Source: Cyanobacteria bacterium RYN_339 (GTDB lineage: Bacteria; Cyanobacteriota; Sericytochromatia; S15B-MN24; JAQBPE01). Taken from it: a stretch of 55,942 nucleotides of DNA. The stretch is taken from NCBI GenBank assembly GCA_028287685.1, contig JAQBPE010000318.1:1-55942 (forward strand), read 5' to 3'. Positions 52,587 to 55,942 of the stretch are shown piece by piece (within the stretch, counting starts at the first letter, position 1; each line of letters starts with the position of its first letter). A program made the translations under genes and the position numbers. The notes beneath the pieces were generated by a model, which saw only the letters and a program-made list of their open reading frames with translations, was not told where the DNA came from and ran no database searches.

Positions 52587-54386
52587 ATGGCGGTAGGCAC
52601 CAAGCGCATCCGGCTGGGCGAAATCCTGATCAAGGCGGGCGTTCTCGAGGAGGCGCAGCTGGAGCAGGCCTTGGCCAGGCAGAAGGAAACGCGCGAGCAG
52701 ATCGGCGAGATCCTCTCGGCGATGGGCTTCGTCACCGAGGAGAAGATCAAGTACGCGCTCGAGCTGCAGTTCGGCGTCAAGCACATCAACCTCAAGAACA
52801 CCCGCATCGCGCCCGAGGTGCTCAAGCTGCTGCCGGAGCAGCTCTTGAAGCAGTACCAGATGATCCCGGTGCAAATCAACCAGCTCACGGTCGCGCTTGT
52901 CGACCCCAACAACATCCTGGCCATCGACGAGATCCGCAAGCGCCTGCGCGGCGTGAACGTGGTGCCGGCCGTTTGCACGGAAAGCGACTTCTGGGACACC
53001 TACAAGCAATTGCCCAAGGAAGCGCCCGCCGGTCCCGCCCCGGTGGCCGGCAGCACGCCCAGCGCCAGCTCGCATCCCGAGATCCAGGTCGTCACGGACG
53101 CCCAGCTCAAGGACATGCTGGACAAGGCTGCCAAGGGTGGCGATGCCAACGTCACGCCGCTGGTCAACGCGATCCTGAGCAGCGCCATCCGCCGCCGCGC
53201 CACCAACATCGCGATCGAGCCGATGGAGCATGAGGTCATCCTGCGTTACCGCGTGGACGGCCACATGCTGCGCGAGGCCAACATCCCCGGCAAGCTGGGC
53301 CAGGGCATCACCCAGCGCATCAAGGTGCTGGCCGGCCTGAACGTCACCAGCGGCAACGCCCCGCAGTCCGGCACCTTCTCGTTCACCTACGAGGGCCGCG
53401 CGGTCAAGCTGGCGTTCCACTCGATGCCCGCGCGCTTCGGCCAGGTCCTGACCCTGCGCATCTTCGACAGCGCCTTGCTGAACACCCAGGGCTTGGACAA
53501 CCTGGTCTTGCACCAGCGCGTGGCCCAGACCCTACGGCACCTCGTCACCAAGCCGGGCGGCCTGGTGCTGTTCGGCGGCCCGCACGGCTCCGGCAAGACG
53601 ATCTTGATGTACAGCTGCCTGAAGGAGCTGCACATGCAGGGCGCCAGCGTGATCACGGTGGAAGAGCCGATCGAGTTCGACCTCGATGGCGTGATCCAGG
53701 TGCCCGTCGCCCACGAGCCCGGCGCCAACGACATGTCGGTGGCCGTGGGCCTGGGCTCCGCCTTGGCGCAGAACACCCAGGTGTTGATGATGGGCGACGT
53801 CGGCGAGCCGTCCGTTGCCCAGAAGCTGGTGCGCGGTGCGCTGTCCGGCCGCATGATCCTGGCCGGCATCACCACCACCCAGGGCGTGTTGGTGGAAGCC
53901 AAGGAGACCTGGGAGGTCCCCACCCGCCTGATCGCCAACTCGATCGCCGGCATGGTCACCCAGCGCCTGGTGCGCCGCCTGTGCCCCGATTGCAAGCAGA
54001 CCTACACCCCCGACGAGGCCACGGCCAAGCACTTCGCCAAGCTGAACGGCACGGGCGAGCTGAAGAAGCCCGCCGGTTGCGACAAGTGCTACCAGACGGG
54101 CTTCAGCGGCCAGGTGGGCGTCTACGAGGTGATCCCCTTCACCCCGCAGATCCGCGAGCTGGTGGCCCGGAACGCGCCCAAGGCGATGATCGACGGGCAG
54201 GCGCGCCAGATGGGCCTTATGACCTTGCAGGACTACGCGATGTGGCTGGTCAGCCAGGGGCACACGACCTGGGAAGAGATCAAGCGGACGGACATCTTGG
54301 AGTTGGCCCAGGCGGGGTCGATTTCCGAGGGGCCCGGCCAGGCCCCGGCGCCCGGGACCGGGGCGGCGGCGAGCCCGACGGGCTAG
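52587..54386 (+). CDS. PilB/GspE-family ATPase with MshEN domain, divergent catalytic motifs
   Basis: A 599-residue secretion/pilus-type ATPase. The N-terminal MshEN domain shows two consecutive motifs (RLGEILIKAGVLEEAQLEQA, then QIGEILSAMGFVTEEKIKYA) separated by five residues, the pattern known to bind cyclic di-GMP. The ATPase core has IAIEPMEHEV with RYRVDG (Asp box), GGPHGSGKT (330-338, Walker A), and a Cys4 cluster (CPDC at 466, CDKC at 498). The Walker B region reads VLMMGDVGEP instead of the usual VGEIRD, and the His box reads AGITTTQG instead of STLHTN. It therefore may hydrolyse ATP poorly or act as a regulator. No other pilus gene is nearby. Confidence 0.88.
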   Translation: MAVGTKRIRLGEILIKAGVLEEAQLEQALARQKETREQIGEILSAMGFVTEEKIKYALELQFGVKHINLKNTRIAPEVLKLLPEQLLKQYQMIPVQINQLTVALVDPNNILAIDEIRKRLRGVNVVPAVCTESDFWDTYKQLPKEAPAGPAPVAGSTPSASSHPEIQVVTDAQLKDMLDKAAKGGDANVTPLVNAILSSAIRRRATNIAIEPMEHEVILRYRVDGHMLREANIPGKLGQGITQRIKVLAGLNVTSGNAPQSGTFSFTYEGRAVKLAFHSMPARFGQVLTLRIFDSALLNTQGLDNLVLHQRVAQTLRHLVTKPGGLVLFGGPHGSGKTILMYSCLKELHMQGASVITVEEPIEFDLDGVIQVPVAHEPGANDMSVAVGLGSALAQNTQVLMMGDVGEPSVAQKLVRGALSGRMILAGITTTQGVLVEAKETWEVPTRLIANSIAGMVTQRLVRRLCPDCKQTYTPDEATAKHFAKLNGTGELKKPAGCDKCYQTGFSGQVGVYEVIPFTPQIRELVARNAPKAMIDGQARQMGLMTLQDYAMWLVSQGHTTWEEIKRTDILELAQAGSISEGPGQAPAPGTGAAASPTG

Positions 54387-54389
54387 AAG

Positions 54390-54785
54390 CTACAAGTAGT
54401 AGCTATAGACCACCCGCACCGACAGGGGCGGGGACTTCGGCCCGGCGCTGCGGAACGTCCCCACGATCGTCTGGCCGCCCGGTTCCACCGCGAAGGCGAG
54501 CGACCGGAACTGTGCCACGGCCGTCAGGTCCGAGAGCGGCTGGTACCAAACCTCCGAGAGCCGCATGGCCGTGGTCTCGCCCGGCAGGTTGATCGCGTTG
54601 CGCACGCCTTGCGGGGAGGCGTAATAGAACGGCACATGACCACCGGGGGAGTCCGTGCCGACCAGGATGTCCACGTGGCCGACGTGCAGGGTGGGTGGGG
54701 CCGGCTTCGGCGTTGCGGCTGGCGCCGGCGCGGCCAGCGTGACGGCCAGCGCCAAAGCGATCAAGGACGTACGAATGGCCGACAT
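54390..54785 (-). CDS. Small secreted protein, unknown function
   Basis: A 131-residue protein with a Sec signal (SLIALALAVTLAAPAPAA). The mature part of about 105 residues is beta-rich (HVDILVGTDSPGGHVPFYYA, then WYQPLSDLTAVAQFRSLA) and ends SVRVVYSYYL, a possible outer-membrane or adhesive strand end. A GGGAGGAG ribosome site precedes the ATG. Three nt separate its stop from the convergent ATPase stop. No family recognised. Confidence 0.68.
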   Translation of the reverse strand: MSAIRTSLIALALAVTLAAPAPAATPKPAPPTLHVGHVDILVGTDSPGGHVPFYYASPQGVRNAINLPGETTAMRLSEVWYQPLSDLTAVAQFRSLAFAVEPGGQTIVGTFRSAGPKSPPLSVRVVYSYYL

Positions 54786-54809
54786 GGCGGCTCCTCCCGG
54801 GTGGCGGGG

Positions 54810-54838
54810 TTGCGATCCGACCCACGGCCGGTTATAGT
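54810..54838 (+). promoter_or_regulatory. Promoter (TTGCGA-N17-TATAGT)
   Basis: TTGCGA (54810-54815), 17-nt spacer, TATAGT (54833-54838). It drives the phasin-like gene at 54873; the AAGGAGAAGG ribosome site follows. Confidence 0.6.
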
Positions 54839-54872
54839 CTCTGCACCATTTCATAGCGCAAGGAGAAGGTGC

Positions 54873-55268
54873 ATGTCCAACGCCACCACCGAAGAGTTCC
54901 GCCGCAGCCTCGACCAATTGGTCCAGCAGGCGCAGTCGACCGCCCAGTTGGGCTTCAACGTCGCCAAGGAGCAGGTCGAAGGCCTGATCAAAAACCCGCC
55001 CAACGAGCAGATGGACGAAGTTCGCCGCAACCTCCAGACCATGGCCCGCGAGATGGAGACGAAGGCCCAGGAGCTGGTGCACCTGGCTAGCTCCTACATG
55101 CAGCCGGGCGGCGGCAGCGCCACCGGTTCGCGCCCGCGCACGACCGTGACGCAAGAGCCGCCCGCGGCCCACGAGTCGGCCACGGCTGCCGGGGCTGGCA
55201 CGGCGCAGGACGGGTCCGATAGGTCCAATCCTAGCCCGACGCCGGGTGGCGAAGCGCCTGGTCAGTAG
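54873..55268 (+). CDS. Phasin-like coiled-coil protein
   Basis: A 131-residue acidic protein. Residues 5-75 are continuous amphipathic helix (RRSLDQLVQQAQSTAQLGF, then REMETKAQELVHLASSYM), resembling phasins or DUF1640-like helical proteins. The last 50 residues are disordered (Gly, Ser, Pro, Thr, Ala). No signal peptide or membrane segment. It has its own promoter and terminator, so it is monocistronic. Granule-surface or cytoskeletal roles are possible; there is no PHA gene nearby to support phasin function. Confidence 0.7.
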   Translation: MSNATTEEFRRSLDQLVQQAQSTAQLGFNVAKEQVEGLIKNPPNEQMDEVRRNLQTMAREMETKAQELVHLASSYMQPGGGSATGSRPRTTVTQEPPAAHESATAAGAGTAQDGSDRSNPSPTPGGEAPGQ

Positions 55269-55277
55269 GCTTTCTTG

Positions 55278-55309
55278 GAGCCCGTCCCGGCCCGGGACGG
55301 GCTCTTTCA
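55278..55309 (+). terminator. Rho-independent terminator after the phasin-like gene
   Basis: GAGCCCGTCCC and GGGACGGGCTC form an 11-bp stem (55278-55304), followed by TTTCATTT. Confidence 0.75.
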
Positions 55310-55345
55310 TTTAGAGGGCACCGCCCAGGCCGACGCCAGACGGAG

Positions 55346-55351
55346 TATAAT
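55346..55351 (+). promoter_or_regulatory. -10 box (TATAAT) of the sugar dehydrogenase gene
   Basis: Perfect TATAAT 30 nt before the GTG at 55382; CTGGAGA provides the ribosome site. No clear -35. Confidence 0.5.
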
Positions 55352-55381
55352 CCTGGCTTCTGTTCCCTGGAGACCATCTGC

Positions 55382-55942
55382 GTGCCCACCGAAACCCAGG
55401 CCACCATCAAGGCCGACCTGCTCGAGAAGATCCGCGCCCACACCGCTGTGGTGGGCGTGGTCGGAATGGGCTATGTCGGCCTGCCTTTCGCCGTCGAGAA
55501 GGCTAAGGTCGGCTTCCCGGTGCTGGGCGTGGAGCAGAACCTACGCCGCGCGGAGCAGATCAACCGTGGCGACAACTACATCCCGGATGTGAACGACCAG
55601 GAGCTGCGCGAGATGGTTGCGGCCGGCAAGATCACGGCCGTGACGGACTTCACGCGCGTGCCGGAGATGGACGTGATCGTCATCGCCGTGCCCACGCCGT
55701 TGACGGTCAACCTCACGCCCGACCTTTCGTATGTGCGCGCCGTGACTCAAGCGATCGCCCCCCACCTGCGACCGGGCCAGCTAATCAGCCTGGAGTCCAC
55801 CACCTACCCCGGCACCACCGACGACGTGCTGCGGCCGATCCTCGAAGCTGGCGGCTTGAAGGTCAACCAGGATTTCTTCCTGGCGCACTCGCCGGAGCGC
55901 GTCGACCCGGGCAACGCGCGCTACACCACCAAGAATACCAAC
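55382..55942 (+). CDS. wbpA: UDP-N-acetylglucosamine/nucleotide-sugar dehydrogenase (WbpA type), N-terminal part
   Basis: A partial gene cut by the window end after 187 residues. The Rossmann motif VGVVGMGYVGLPFAVE binds NAD, and VPTPLTVNLTPDLSYV, then LESTTYPGTTDDVL, then FFLAHSPERVDPGN are typical of the WbpA/WecC branch, which oxidises C6 of UDP-HexNAc to the uronate. GTG start with a GGAGA ribosome site and its own TATAAT. It probably supplies amino-sugar acids to a surface glycan whose other genes lie outside the window. The catalytic Cys is downstream of the window end. Confidence 0.9.
   Translation, partial: MPTETQATIKADLLEKIRAHTAVVGVVGMGYVGLPFAVEKAKVGFPVLGVEQNLRRAEQINRGDNYIPDVNDQELREMVAAGKITAVTDFTRVPEMDVIVIAVPTPLTVNLTPDLSYVRAVTQAIAPHLRPGQLISLESTTYPGTTDDVLRPILEAGGLKVNQDFFLAHSPERVDPGNARYTTKNTN

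Overview
The window is about 56 kb of high-GC DNA (roughly 70% G+C by eye) from a diderm bacterium. It encodes many lipoproteins with clear lipoboxes, an ABC-2 O-antigen-type exporter and a periplasmic ankyrin pair. The octamer GCGATCGC (the HIP1 palindrome of Cyanobacteria) occurs about 25 times by eye, against roughly 2-3 expected from base composition, and in several reading frames. This suggests a cyanobacterial-lineage organism. No photosynthesis gene is present, so a non-photosynthetic relative such as Sericytochromatia is my best guess, at low to moderate confidence. Many genes lack a Shine-Dalgarno sequence and instead have a TANNNT box exactly 6 nt before the start codon, which points to frequent leaderless transcripts.

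Layout. 1-5.9 kb: secreted proteins and lipoproteins, a sugar epimerase, a small DMT/SMR-type membrane protein and an NHL/beta-propeller lipoprotein. 5.9-23.7 kb: a polysaccharide (O-antigen/exopolysaccharide-like) locus with an initiating sugar-phosphate transferase, GT4 and GT2 glycosyltransferases, GDP-mannose 4,6-dehydratase, a SAM methyltransferase and a Wzm/Wzt exporter. It is interrupted at 14.8-19.2 kb by a compositionally different island. The island holds a phospholipase-D-like protein plus a helicase, which look like one ORF broken by an in-frame TGA, and a nucleotidyltransferase with a small partner.

23.8-42.4 kb is the most striking part: eleven consecutive paralogous lipoproteins on the plus strand. 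Each has a lipobox, a short Ala/Pro/Lys-rich linker, a block of 5-18 tandem eight-residue repeats (types such as IVAQGGGN, IISNDGAS, IISTNGSG, ISGNGSA, IVASGAGN, LITNDGGS, LLANNGGN), a conserved beta-rich domain and a helical C-terminal domain. Several share a promoter pattern, TTTGNN-N16-TANNNT with GGG before the -10. I know of no described system matching this. It looks like a family of surface or periplasmic beta-solenoid or amyloid-like lipoproteins.

42.4-56 kb: two methyltransferases, a putative small peptide gene with a strong terminator flanked by two diverged 144-bp repeats, exonuclease III, a Cys-rich lipoprotein, a GAF histidine kinase, tandem secreted ankyrin proteins convergent with a Mn-type superoxide dismutase, pyrimidine-nucleoside phosphorylase, a divergent MshEN/PilB-like ATPase, a secreted protein, a phasin-like coiled-coil protein and the start of a WbpA-type nucleotide-sugar dehydrogenase. 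No tRNA, rRNA, insertion sequence or CRISPR array was seen. All assignments come from reading motifs by eye.
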